A stretch of DNA of 64,000 nt from CAYRHN01 sp964424115. Its GTDB lineage: Bacteria; Chloroflexota; Anaerolineae; Anaerolineales; Anaerolineaceae. The notes under the pieces were generated by a model, which worked only from the letters and a program-made list of their open reading frames with translations, was not told the DNA's origin and ran no database searches. The DNA is taken from contig CAYRHN010000005.1 of NCBI GenBank assembly GCA_964424115.1, forward strand, positions 186,001-250,000, in the 5' to 3' direction. Below, piece after piece: positions 49,683 through 58,052 of this stretch (position 1 is the first letter of the stretch; the number at the start of each line of letters is the position of its first letter). A program made the translations under genes and the position numbers.

Positions 49683-50723
49683 ATGCATTACAGTGAATTT
49701 CACAACCATAAATGGGCGCGCAACCTGGCGCATGCCCGTCAATTGTGGCAGAACGGCAGTTACGAAGCCCTGTATCGGGGAGAGCCATTGGAGGAAAATG
49801 ATTATTTTCCTGGCCTCCGTGTGATGGGTGCCTATTGGGTCAGCGTGGAGCACGAAATGCCGATGCGCCTAATGATGTTGCTGGAGGGCATGGGCAGGCC
49901 GGACTTTGCCGAACAACCCGCCATTGCCGCACAGGGCAATGAATTTCTGGGCCGCTACCTGGACGACATGCGTGAATTGATCGCCCGCGAGCAGATCCTG
50001 CCACTGGCACAGTTCGAAGCCATGCTGGCGCGCGGCCTGCCTACCCCTCCGGATTGGGCAGAAAAGATGCATCTTTGGCAACAAGAAAGCGAAACAGCTC
50101 TGGTGGAAGGAAATTTTCCGCAGGCGTTGTTCGAAACCTGGCTGCTCTCCTGCCTGCGCAGCGTAGCGAACTACAACCGCTTCCTGATCTTGGGTGGGGT
50201 CTGCGCCGCAGCCCTATATAAAGAGGGTGGAGAACAGGCTTTGCATGCTGCGGTAGATGCCACTTCAGAAAAATTCATGTGGGATATCAGTAAAGCTTTC
50301 TACAACACTGTTCTGCCGGCCGCTGGATTTGAGGACATCGGCGACCTGATGGAATTGGGTCTGCGCGGAATGTTCTCCGATCAGTGGTATTTGAGCGGCG
50401 AAGAACGCGAGGAAGGCGAGATCACCATCCGCCACAGTATCTTGAAGAACTGCGAACTGGCAGGCATTTACTTCAGCGTGGCAGAGTGGAACGGCCTGCC
50501 CAAGACCGCACTGGGTTACGGTATCTGCCGTTACTGCGAGGTGCACGGGAAAGCAACCATGATGATCTCCATGCCGCCAATGGTCTCTCCGCAATACAAC
50601 CGCATGGTCTCATTGGGTATCGACGACCAGGCCTGTGTATTCGAATTAAAGACCGTCCCCGCCGATGACATGGAGCGCATCCTGATGGTGCAGGAGCGCG
50701 TCTTTGGCTCGGTGGATGAGTAA
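49683..50723 (+). CDS. Protein resembling L-2-amino-thiazoline-4-carboxylate hydrolase family
   Basis: 346 residues, no membrane segment. The C-terminal part (GYGICRYCEVHGKATMM...NRMVSLGIDDQACVFELK) has the Cys and Asp spacing I associate with the ATC-hydrolase family; the N-terminal half is helical with many Met and Trp residues. The assignment is weak. Its place, between an XRE-cupin regulator and an SCP2 protein, suggests an enzyme or binding protein of the operon rather than thiazoline hydrolysis. The ATG at 49683 is 6 nt after GGAG; a TTG at 49671 is less likely. Confidence 0.45.
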   Translation: MHYSEFHNHKWARNLAHARQLWQNGSYEALYRGEPLEENDYFPGLRVMGAYWVSVEHEMPMRLMMLLEGMGRPDFAEQPAIAAQGNEFLGRYLDDMRELIAREQILPLAQFEAMLARGLPTPPDWAEKMHLWQQESETALVEGNFPQALFETWLLSCLRSVANYNRFLILGGVCAAALYKEGGEQALHAAVDATSEKFMWDISKAFYNTVLPAAGFEDIGDLMELGLRGMFSDQWYLSGEEREEGEITIRHSILKNCELAGIYFSVAEWNGLPKTALGYGICRYCEVHGKATMMISMPPMVSPQYNRMVSLGIDDQACVFELKTVPADDMERILMVQERVFGSVDE

Positions 50724-50776
50724 ACCCAGCCGCGAAATCTTGCGGATGAATGTACATTCTTATAGGAGGAATTGAA

Positions 50777-51109
50777 ATGGCAACCATCAAGGAAGTAATG
50801 GAAAGCCTGCCCAAGATCTTCAGACCCGAGAAGGCCAAGGGCTGGAATCGTGTTATCTTGTTCGATCTGGGCGGCGAAGAACCATGCAAGTATACCCTGA
50901 CCATTCAGGACGGTGCAGCAACTGTGGAAGAAGGCGAAACTAAGCCGCCAAGACTCACCATCACCGGCAACAGCGAGCATGTTGTGCAAATGTTCACTGG
51001 GGAAACCCCACCCATGAAACTGGTCAATGCAAAACTCTTAAAGATGAAAGGCCCGATGATGGACAGCATTGCCTTCTCCGGGTTGTGGAATATCCCCAAG
51101 AAAAGCTAG
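50777..51109 (+). CDS. SCP2 sterol-carrier domain protein
   Basis: 110 residues, a single SCP2 fold: WNRVILFDLGGEEPCKYTLTIQDG, LTITGNSEHVVQMFTGE and the final MKLVNAKLLKMKG helix. SCP2 domains hold hydrophobic molecules or acyl-CoAs in a tunnel, so it may carry the substrate or product of the thiolase-type enzymes that follow. GGAGGA precedes the ATG at 50777. Confidence 0.88.
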   Translation: MATIKEVMESLPKIFRPEKAKGWNRVILFDLGGEEPCKYTLTIQDGAATVEEGETKPPRLTITGNSEHVVQMFTGETPPMKLVNAKLLKMKGPMMDSIAFSGLWNIPKKS

Positions 51110-51124
51110 AGCCGGGAGGCTTCT

Positions 51125-52207
51125 TTGAAAACTGGAATTGTTGCTTATGGCAATGCCGTGCCCAAACACCGCATTGCTGCCCAGGAGATCTGGGAAGTGT
51201 GGAAGAATCTCCAGCCAGACATGTTTGACACGCTGAGCATCAGCGAACGCGGTGTGCTGGGGCCGGAGGAAGATACTTTGACCCTGGCAGCTGCGGCTGC
51301 CAAACAGGCGCTGGAGCGCGCGGGGATCGACATCGCAGAAATAGGTGCGCTCTTGTTGGGCAGCGGCACCAGTCCTTACGCCACCAAAGCCGCCGCAAAC
51401 ATCTTGATCGATGCGCTCGGCCTGCCGCCCAACATCCTGGTTACAGACGTGCAGTGTGCAGATAAATCCGGCAGTACGGCGCTGCGCCTGGCAAACGCAC
51501 TGGTGGCTTCCGGGCAGGTGAAATATGCCCTGGCGATTGGTGCCGACACCCTCAACCGGCATACTGCCCCCGGAATGGTGCTGGAATATGTTGCCTCTGC
51601 CGGTGCGGTGGCTTTCATCGTAGGCAGCGAGAATCTAATCGCCGAGTTCGGAACCTGGGTGAGCCACGCCTGGGACCAGAATGACTATTTCCGTCTGGAA
51701 GGGGATCGCTTCATCCAGCCCGGTGCGGGGTTTGTCGGTTGGGTATCCAGTTGGGGTCTGCTCGACCATGTTGTCCCGGCCGGTGAAGAACTGTTCAGCA
51801 AAAGCGGTCTGGCACCTGCAGACTTTGCCAAATTCGCCGTGCCGCAAAAGAACGGAATCCGTCCTTTAATGGTGATGGGCAAATTGAATTTGGAAATGAT
51901 GCAAGTGCTGCCTTTCGTACTCACCCCGCAGATTGGCGATTGCGGTGCCGCGGCTGTACCGCTGGCGCTGGCACACATTCTGGATTGGGCCGATGGGGGC
52001 GAGCGGATCGGGGTGATCGATTACGGGTGCGGAGCTGGCTGTGACGCATGGTCGTTGGTCACCACCGATCTGTTGACAGAACGCCGCCCGGCACGCGGAA
52101 CCGTCATGGAGTTATTGGATGACAAGATCATGGTCAATTACGCAACCATGCTCAAATATGAGTTCAAGATGCTCCGCTCTCCTAACCAATTGAGCAACTT
52201 CTATTAG
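51125..52207 (+). CDS. HMG-CoA-synthase-like condensing enzyme (PhlA-like)
   Basis: 360 residues, thiolase superfamily. The likely catalytic Cys111 lies in VTDVQCADKSGSTALRLA, matching the site of archaeal HMG-CoA synthases (ACKAGTAA). LLLGSGTSPYATKAAAN and YALAIGADTLNRHTAPGMVLEYVASAGAVAFIVG are typical. It starts with TTG at 51125, 5 nt after GGGAGG, and no ATG is near. With the next two genes it forms the set found in archaeal thiolase/HMGCS/DUF35 complexes and in PhlACB, which makes C-C bonds by acyl transfer. The substrate is unknown; a genuine mevalonate role cannot be excluded. Confidence 0.78.
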   Translation: MKTGIVAYGNAVPKHRIAAQEIWEVWKNLQPDMFDTLSISERGVLGPEEDTLTLAAAAAKQALERAGIDIAEIGALLLGSGTSPYATKAAANILIDALGLPPNILVTDVQCADKSGSTALRLANALVASGQVKYALAIGADTLNRHTAPGMVLEYVASAGAVAFIVGSENLIAEFGTWVSHAWDQNDYFRLEGDRFIQPGAGFVGWVSSWGLLDHVVPAGEELFSKSGLAPADFAKFAVPQKNGIRPLMVMGKLNLEMMQVLPFVLTPQIGDCGAAAVPLALAHILDWADGGERIGVIDYGCGAGCDAWSLVTTDLLTERRPARGTVMELLDDKIMVNYATMLKYEFKMLRSPNQLSNFY

Positions 52208-52222
52208 AAAAGGAGAGACAGC

Positions 52223-53416
52223 ATGGGAAAAATCACGCGACGCGTTATGATGGTAAGTGGTTTCATCACCCCACCCGGCATCCCGGCTTCGTGGACCTGG
52301 CGCGATATGGCAACCGAATCATTCTGGGGCGCCTTGCAGGCAGCTGGAGCTAAAGTTCCAGAAGTAGACCTGGTGACAGCTGCTTACAATGACCGCAACA
52401 TTGCCGATTCCTCGGTGGGACCGATGCTGGCCGAAGCGCTGGGTATCTTGCCCAAGCCAGCTGTGGTGGTTTCCAGCGCCTGTGCCGGCCAAGCGGTGGC
52501 CAGCTACGTGGCATGGAACGCAATTGCCTCTGGCCGCGCAGATGTAGCCGCAGTGCTGGGTTTTGCCCGAGCCGACACTTATGACGGCATGGAAGCCATG
52601 AACTCGCTGGGGAATTATGTGGATTTCGACTATATGCTCGGCATGACCCATATCACTTACGGCAGCGTACGGGATGCATATTACAAGAAAAAATATGGCA
52701 CAACAATTGAAGACGCCGCGCGCTGGGTGTACCAATGCCACTGGTATGCCCGCCGCAACCCACTTGCCGCTACATACGGCAAAGAAATGCCACCTCTTGA
52801 AGAGCTGATGGCCGACACCCCGGCCGCCGAACGCGACCGTCAGGCCACCAACCGGGGCGGTGTGTCCAGCTGCATCTTGTTGGTGGGAGAAGATGTAGCC
52901 CAACGCTACACCGATAAGCCGGCCATTTATGATGTCGCCTACTGCTACCGCCCACCCTACATTGGTAATTTCTTCAACTATCCAGTGGATGGCATGCGCG
53001 AATACGATCTGGCAGAACTGCCCGGTCTCATGCTGGCAGCCAGAGAAGCCTATCAATATGCCAATATCAAACCCGCAGACATCGATGTCGTACAGGTGCA
53101 CGACCTGACCGCTTACGAAGGTATGATGGCAATCGAAGCGCTAGGGTTATGCGAGGTAGGCAAGGGAAAAGATTATGTCAATGCTGGCGGGATGAGTCTG
53201 GAAAGCCGCACGCCGGTCAACACGTATGGAGGCGGCCCGGCCTTCGGGCACGGCTCTGCCGGATCCGATTTTTTGGCCGGCACCCTGGAGAATTTCTGGC
53301 AATTGCGCGGAGAATGTGGTGAGCGCCAGGTAAAAGATGCCCGTGTGGGCGTTAATTCAGCCTACGGTACGCACCATTCTCTGGATGTGTGCGGCGTACT
53401 GCAGCGAGGATGGTGA
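52223..53416 (+). CDS. SCP-x-type thiolase (PhlC-like)
   Basis: 397 residues. The thiolase nucleophile Cys is in SSACAGQAVASYVAW (about residue 92), with VQVHDLTAYEGMMAIEALG and TYGGGPAFGHGSAGSDF as second and third active-site segments. This type pairs with DUF35 proteins rather than acting as a typical acetyl-CoA thiolase. The next gene is a DUF35 protein starting 2 nt after the stop. AGGAGAGA precedes the ATG. Confidence 0.85.
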   Translation: MGKITRRVMMVSGFITPPGIPASWTWRDMATESFWGALQAAGAKVPEVDLVTAAYNDRNIADSSVGPMLAEALGILPKPAVVVSSACAGQAVASYVAWNAIASGRADVAAVLGFARADTYDGMEAMNSLGNYVDFDYMLGMTHITYGSVRDAYYKKKYGTTIEDAARWVYQCHWYARRNPLAATYGKEMPPLEELMADTPAAERDRQATNRGGVSSCILLVGEDVAQRYTDKPAIYDVAYCYRPPYIGNFFNYPVDGMREYDLAELPGLMLAAREAYQYANIKPADIDVVQVHDLTAYEGMMAIEALGLCEVGKGKDYVNAGGMSLESRTPVNTYGGGPAFGHGSAGSDFLAGTLENFWQLRGECGERQVKDARVGVNSAYGTHHSLDVCGVLQRGW

Positions 53417-53417
53417 A

Positions 53418-53864
53418 ATGAGCAGCGAATTTCCTGAAATGTTTGTACGTTGGGATACCTTTTCCAGCGCCTTGTGGTACCGCACGCGTGTATCCCGCTA
53501 CCGGCTGGTAGGTTCGCGCTGCACAGTATGTGGAGAAAAATTCTTTCCGCCAAAAAATGGCTTGATCTGCCCCAACTGCCATGAACGCGCCATGGAACCC
53601 TACCAATGTGCGCAGACCGGCGAGGTGGTGTGCATGGCGCTGGATGACCTGGGTTTCCCGGCTACCGGCTATGAAACCACCCTGCCGCGGCGTATGGCGA
53701 TCATCCGGCTGGACGACGGCATCCACGTGATGAGCGAGATCATGGAAGTTGAAGACCCGGTGGAAATCCAGCCTGGCTCGAGGGTTAAGATGGTGCTGCG
53801 TAAACACAAACGCGAGGATACTGGCGCCTGGGTTTACGGTTTCCGTTTCGTTTTGGAGAAATAA
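53418..53864 (+). CDS. DUF35 OB-fold zinc-ribbon protein (PhlB-like)
   Basis: 148 residues. The rubredoxin-like zinc ribbon is C-x2-C...C-x2-C (SRCTVCGEKFFPPKNGLICPNCH), and an OB-fold follows. These proteins bridge thiolase and HMG-CoA-synthase subunits and channel the CoA thioester between them. The start 2 nt after the thiolase stop implies translational coupling. It completes the three-protein set. Confidence 0.88.
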   Translation: MSSEFPEMFVRWDTFSSALWYRTRVSRYRLVGSRCTVCGEKFFPPKNGLICPNCHERAMEPYQCAQTGEVVCMALDDLGFPATGYETTLPRRMAIIRLDDGIHVMSEIMEVEDPVEIQPGSRVKMVLRKHKREDTGAWVYGFRFVLEK

Positions 53865-53874
53865 GCTTTTCAAG

Positions 53875-53909
53875 CTGGCGGCAGTTAGTTTGCCGCCAGA
53901 ACCTTTTTT
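53875..53909 (+). terminator. Intrinsic terminator inside the operon
   Basis: CTGGCGGCA (53875-53883) and TGCCGCCAG (53891-53899) with a 7-nt loop, then TTTTTT at 53904-53909. It separates the condensing-enzyme genes from the next three, so expression of those is reduced or needs readthrough. Confidence 0.75.
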
Positions 53910-53921
53910 CGGAGGCTATCA

Positions 53922-54548
53922 ATGACAGAAGAGATCTACTCAGTCCCAATGGCTTTGATGGACATGCTTCCCAATATTGCCTTCCTGATCGGAGCCTACT
54001 TTCTGGTCAAGCTGGTGCTGCGCGAACGTGGAACCAAATGTGGCAGGATGTTGATGATTGGCTCTGCCTTGGTCTTCCTGGGCGGAGCGCTGAAAGCCAT
54101 CTGGAAACTGCTGGTGGCGGCAGAGATATCGGATATCACCTTCATGAAAGAAGCTCAATTCGTCCTGGCAGCCTTCGGTTTCACCGCCGTTCTGGTTTCA
54201 GTTATCCTGATTGCACGGAAAAGGATTTCTAAAGATAATGGAAAGAATATTCCCCTGGCCGCGATGGCAGCCTGGAAGATCCCCTTCCTGGCCGTGATGA
54301 CTTTGGCCAGCCTGGGAGCGCAGGGTATCCTGGTATACATGTCCTTTAAACGCAGCATCCGCATTGCAGCCATTTTCCTGATCGTCTCTGTGCTGTGCAT
54401 GTTGGGTATGGCAGGCATGTCCAGCGGGGAGCAAACCATTTCGCGGCAGTGGATCGAACAGAGCATTAACCTGGTGGGGCAGACCTGCTTTGCACTGGGT
54501 TGTTATTTTCTCTACAAACGGTCTGGGGAGAAAGCAGGAAATTGCTAG
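53922..54548 (+). CDS. Six-helix membrane protein of unknown function
   Basis: 208 residues with about six hydrophobic helices (15-32, 45-65, 80-100, 118-140, 148-166, 178-195). No transporter or enzyme motif was recognised. GGAGGC lies 6 nt before the ATG, directly after the terminator. The stop is followed immediately by the ATG of the chelatase-like gene. Confidence 0.7.
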   Translation: MTEEIYSVPMALMDMLPNIAFLIGAYFLVKLVLRERGTKCGRMLMIGSALVFLGGALKAIWKLLVAAEISDITFMKEAQFVLAAFGFTAVLVSVILIARKRISKDNGKNIPLAAMAAWKIPFLAVMTLASLGAQGILVYMSFKRSIRIAAIFLIVSVLCMLGMAGMSSGEQTISRQWIEQSINLVGQTCFALGCYFLYKRSGEKAGNC

Positions 54549-55898
54549 ATGGGAAAAACGGGATGGTTAAAACGTTTGCAGTTAGGTAAACAATGGGGGT
54601 ATGAGACCCTCTTCAAGAACCAGGATCTGCACCCGGAAGGTAAGGTTGGTATCCTGTTTGCTGAGATGGGCATGCCTGAAGGCTACGAATACGAGTTCTA
54701 CAAACGCTATATCTATCACGTCTTTGAATACACCCTTCCCTTCTTCCTGCACGGCATCGTTTTAGCAGACCACGGGATCGGATTGATCGACCCGGAAAAT
54801 CCGATGGCGCGCGAACCTTTCAAACCCGGGCAATTGATCGATGCACACGGATCTTTCACCAACAAAGCTGGCAAGCCGTATGTTGATTGTCCGGTGGTCT
54901 GGCAACCGCCGCGCATCCCACGCAACCCGTGGGATCACGGCATGTTCCTTTACAAAGAGGAAGGCAAGGGCGGTTCACCGGATATTTGCCAGAAAACCGG
55001 GGCTAAAGTATGCGGCTGGTATTTCGGGTCTTTGCTGCCAGAAAAAAAAGTTGCCTGGCGCGCTCAATCCTTCAAGATCTATGATGAAGCCAGCCGGGAA
55101 TTAACAGACCAATATCCTGGGCTTGAAACCCGTCTAGGGTACTATGTATACGAGGAATCCCTGCGCGAACAGGCCGAATCGCTGCTACAGGCTGGCTGCC
55201 AAACCATCATTTACCAATCGATCTCTAACCCGGTCTACAGCGACTTTGAGGAATACCAATATGCCCTTCCAATACTGTACAATATCGTGAATGGGCGGGC
55301 CAAGATCATTTGTGCCGATCAGATGGGCAACCAGCCAGCCTTGCGCGAGGGATATGTGGCGATGCTTCGCGAACAATTGGAGCAAATTCCACCTGAAGCG
55401 AGCGTATATGTCATTCTCTCCAAGCACGGGCACCCTTTCAAGAAAGAGACACAAGATCAACGCGGGAAGCTTTACCGGCAACCCCTGGAAGAGGATGTTC
55501 GCACCGTGCTGCAGGCACGCGGCGGACGGTGGAACTTGATCTGGAGCAATGATGAATACGCAGACGAATATTGGGATCCCAAGAACACCAAACTGGAAAC
55601 CCATACCGCCTACCGCCAGGCAATCGAGGGTCATTACGATTATGCCATCGAACTGCCCACTGAATTCTTGGCCGAAAACACGGATCTGATGATCTTCCAT
55701 GCCATGAAAAAATTCAACGCCTTCCGCGAATACAGCCGATACTCGCCGGTGCCGTATCCGGATTGGGAGAAACCGCTGGTACGCAAATTCCACGAAGGCA
55801 ACACCACCGGCATTTATTGCGGCTGTCCCGTGGGGCCCTATCGTAAATATGTCGTCAAAGCCGCGGTAAATTCCGTGACTGAAATATTGAAGCAATAG
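54549..55898 (+). CDS. Ferrochelatase-fold-like protein
   Basis: 449 residues. The start KVGILFAEMGMPEGYE resembles the VGxLLxNLGxPE opening of ferrochelatase. Later VYVILSKHGHPFKKE has the His of the chelatase active site, and ELPTEFLAENTDLM sits where ferrochelatases have a conserved Glu (FxxEhxET). Overall similarity is low and the middle is longer than in HemH. No other heme-synthesis gene is in the operon, so it may have been recruited to another reaction. No ribosome site of its own; it overlaps the upstream stop (TAG-ATG), suggesting coupling. Confidence 0.4.
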   Translation: MGKTGWLKRLQLGKQWGYETLFKNQDLHPEGKVGILFAEMGMPEGYEYEFYKRYIYHVFEYTLPFFLHGIVLADHGIGLIDPENPMAREPFKPGQLIDAHGSFTNKAGKPYVDCPVVWQPPRIPRNPWDHGMFLYKEEGKGGSPDICQKTGAKVCGWYFGSLLPEKKVAWRAQSFKIYDEASRELTDQYPGLETRLGYYVYEESLREQAESLLQAGCQTIIYQSISNPVYSDFEEYQYALPILYNIVNGRAKIICADQMGNQPALREGYVAMLREQLEQIPPEASVYVILSKHGHPFKKETQDQRGKLYRQPLEEDVRTVLQARGGRWNLIWSNDEYADEYWDPKNTKLETHTAYRQAIEGHYDYAIELPTEFLAENTDLMIFHAMKKFNAFREYSRYSPVPYPDWEKPLVRKFHEGNTTGIYCGCPVGPYRKYVVKAAVNSVTEILKQ

Positions 55899-55914
55899 AG
55901 GAGAATTCTACGCT

Positions 55915-56712
55915 ATGTGTGATTGCCATACAGATTCAAGCGGAAAATGCCGCTGCCACCGTTTCCATGACAAAGTAGCCATCGTCACCGGGGCAGCTTC
56001 AGGAATTGGACGCGCCTGCGCGTTACATTTTGCCGAAGAAAAAGCCAGAGTGACCATCTGTGACGTCAACATGGCCGGTTTGGAAGAAACCCGCCAAATG
56101 ATCGAAGCGGCAGGCGGCGAAGTGCTGGCGCTGAAAGTGAACGTGGCTAGCCAGGAAGACGTGGATGCCTGCGTGAATGCCACCCTGGAGAAATTTGGCA
56201 CGGTGGACATCCTGGTAAACAACGCCGGCACCGGGCAATTTGTGCCGTTCTTCAGTATGTCGAATGAAGAATATGACCGGGTGATGGATATCAACGTGCG
56301 CGGAATGTTTTTCTTCTGCCGGGCAGTGCTGCCGACAATGATGGATAAAGATTACGGAAAGATCGTCAACATCACCTCGATCATGTCGGTCATCGCCGGT
56401 CAGGGGCAGAGCATCTATAACACCAGTAAGGGGGCCGCAAAAATGCTCACCCAGGGAATCGCCACCGATTGCGCCGGATATCATATCAACGTCAACGCCA
56501 TTGGGCCAGGAATGGTTTTGACCGGGCTGACGCATAATATGCTAGGCGACCCCGACCAGGCGCAAATGTTCATTGATAAGATTCCCATGCGCCGCATCGC
56601 TGAACCGGACGACATCGCCTGGCCAGTGTTGTTCCTGGCCAGCGATGAAGCCTCGTATATTCACGGCACCACCCTTTTTGTGGACGGCGGAATGATCTGC
56701 ACCAATCTGTAA
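55915..56712 (+). CDS. SDR oxidoreductase with Cys/His-rich N-terminus
   Basis: 265 residues, classical short-chain dehydrogenase. VTGAASGIGRACALHFAEE is the cofactor motif; NNAGTG and the catalytic SIMS...YNTSK (Ser, Tyr, Lys) are intact. The first 20 residues, MCDCHTDSSGKCRCHRFHDK, contain two C-x-C-H motifs and precede the usual start of the fold; they could bind a metal. It probably reduces a ketone formed by the upstream enzymes. GGAGAATTCTACG spaces the ATG. Confidence 0.85.
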   Translation: MCDCHTDSSGKCRCHRFHDKVAIVTGAASGIGRACALHFAEEKARVTICDVNMAGLEETRQMIEAAGGEVLALKVNVASQEDVDACVNATLEKFGTVDILVNNAGTGQFVPFFSMSNEEYDRVMDINVRGMFFFCRAVLPTMMDKDYGKIVNITSIMSVIAGQGQSIYNTSKGAAKMLTQGIATDCAGYHINVNAIGPGMVLTGLTHNMLGDPDQAQMFIDKIPMRRIAEPDDIAWPVLFLASDEASYIHGTTLFVDGGMICTNL

Positions 56713-56741
56713 GATCGCTCTGTTTCTTAGTACGAATCACC

Positions 56742-56783
56742 AATCATGATATCTTGAACCGTGCGGTCCAAGATATCATGATT
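56742..56783. terminator. Terminator of the thiolase-type operon
   Basis: Perfect 15-bp stem AATCATGATATCTTG (56742-56756) and CAAGATATCATGATT (56769-56783), flanked by TTTTAAG. It lies between convergent genes. Confidence 0.75.
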
Positions 56784-56793
56784 TTAAGACCTT

Positions 56794-57897
56794 TTATGGA
56801 GCAAGATCTGTATCGAGCATCCAACCTTGCAAAGTTCCTTCGCGCAGGTCGACCTTCCAGCGCCATCCGCCCTGGTCGCAAAGCGGGCCGTCCAGGAGGG
56901 TGACCGGTTCACCCTGGGGGAGTTCATCCAACACCTCATCGTCAAACAGCAGGCTGGAAAGGTAGATAGGAGCCTGGGAGGACGAGGTGCGAACCACCTG
57001 CCCTACCCGCAGAGAGGTGGACACGCCACTGCAATCGTTAAATAAATGGAGCGCCAACACTCCAGCAACGGATGAAGGCAACCCCCGCCCAGCCAGGGCG
57101 TACCTCGTTTGTCCAACGAACACAACCACCCGGTAAGTCGAGCTGACCGCCGGGCTGCCTGGATCCATCCACACTTCACCAGACGCTGAAGCCTGGATCG
57201 TATTTTCAAACTGGTAAAACAAGCTGTAAGCTGACTCGGACCGCAGAGTTTCCTCCTGGGGCGCCGAAAATACCAGCAAACGAACATTTTCATTCGGTAG
57301 AAAACCACCCGCCCAGATCAAATTTTGATTCTCCAGCCAGACCGCCTGGGGAGCAGATGGCAAAGCAAGAGAGAATGCATCCTCCAAAGTTTCCTTGTTA
57401 AGGGAATTCTGGTATTCCACAGCAAACTTATATTCTCCTCGAACCGCCTGGGGGCCGAGGAAATAGCTCCAGGTATAACAAGTGCTGTCTGCCAGACTGA
57501 CAACCCCGGGTAAGTCGGCCTGTGCCCCAACTGGCAAGATGATGGACGCCTGTACTTGCCCTTGCAAGCCGCAAGCGCACCAGGATACTTGAGTTTCGCC
57601 TGGAGAAAGCACCTCGCCAGGTACCGAGCGGCGCAATTCCGCGCTGCTGCCGGTACAGTCCAGCACTGCGTCGCTGCGATAATATTCTCCCAGGCGCGGC
57701 AGGATCTCGGCGGGCGCCATCCCGCTGCTCTGGCCAGCAGAAAGGACAAACGGGGCCGGCAGAGTAAGCGTGGGAGCGGGAGTAGTGCTGGGCTTATGGA
57801 GAATTGCAGGCGTGAGGGTTCCTTGCAGGGTTGGAACAGCGCCGCAAGCATTCAAGAATAGAAGAATGATCCACAAACCAGTGATTTTCTTAAGCAT
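56794..57897 (-). CDS. Lipoprotein with C-terminal SH3-like domain
   Basis: 367 residues. Lipobox LNAC at the end of a signal peptide (MLKKITGLWIILLFLNACG); start at the ATG 57897. A Thr/Pro spacer precedes a large middle domain with many Cys, and the C-terminus (RVGQVVRTSSSQAPIYLSS...GGWRWKVDL...GWML) is an SH3b-type domain, usually a peptidoglycan- or glycan-binding module. It is thought to be anchored outside the membrane. Function unknown. Confidence 0.7.
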   Translation of the reverse strand: MLKKITGLWIILLFLNACGAVPTLQGTLTPAILHKPSTTPAPTLTLPAPFVLSAGQSSGMAPAEILPRLGEYYRSDAVLDCTGSSAELRRSVPGEVLSPGETQVSWCACGLQGQVQASIILPVGAQADLPGVVSLADSTCYTWSYFLGPQAVRGEYKFAVEYQNSLNKETLEDAFSLALPSAPQAVWLENQNLIWAGGFLPNENVRLLVFSAPQEETLRSESAYSLFYQFENTIQASASGEVWMDPGSPAVSSTYRVVVFVGQTRYALAGRGLPSSVAGVLALHLFNDCSGVSTSLRVGQVVRTSSSQAPIYLSSLLFDDEVLDELPQGEPVTLLDGPLCDQGGWRWKVDLREGTLQGWMLDTDLAP

Positions 57898-58001
57898 GGA
57901 TCCTACCAGTCTCAGTAGCGGCGTTGCAAGCAGCGCAGCCACACAAACTCCATCAGGTCTTTGGATGGATTATAGCATTTAGTTGCCCTTGCCAAATATA
58001 G

Positions 58002-58007
58002 TATAAT
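58002..58007 (+). promoter_or_regulatory. -10 element of dnaN
   Basis: TATAAT, about 46 nt before the ATG at 58053; AGAGGG precedes the ATG. No good -35 box. TTATCCCAC nearby differs from a DnaA box, so no origin is claimed. Confidence 0.45.
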
Positions 58008-58052
58008 GTTAAGGATAAAATTCTATTTATCCCACCTTAAAAAGAGGGTCGC

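Noticed and set aside
51125..53864. Straightforward archaeal mevalonate entry (thiolase, HMG-CoA synthase, DUF35)
   Set aside because: The triad fits, but SCP2, chelatase-like, SDR and regulator genes around it and distance from the AcnX/UbiD cluster do not support this as the default; kept as an alternative.
57943..58052. Replication origin beside dnaN
   Set aside because: Only one near-match to a DnaA box (TTATCCCAC) was seen, and dnaA is absent from the window.
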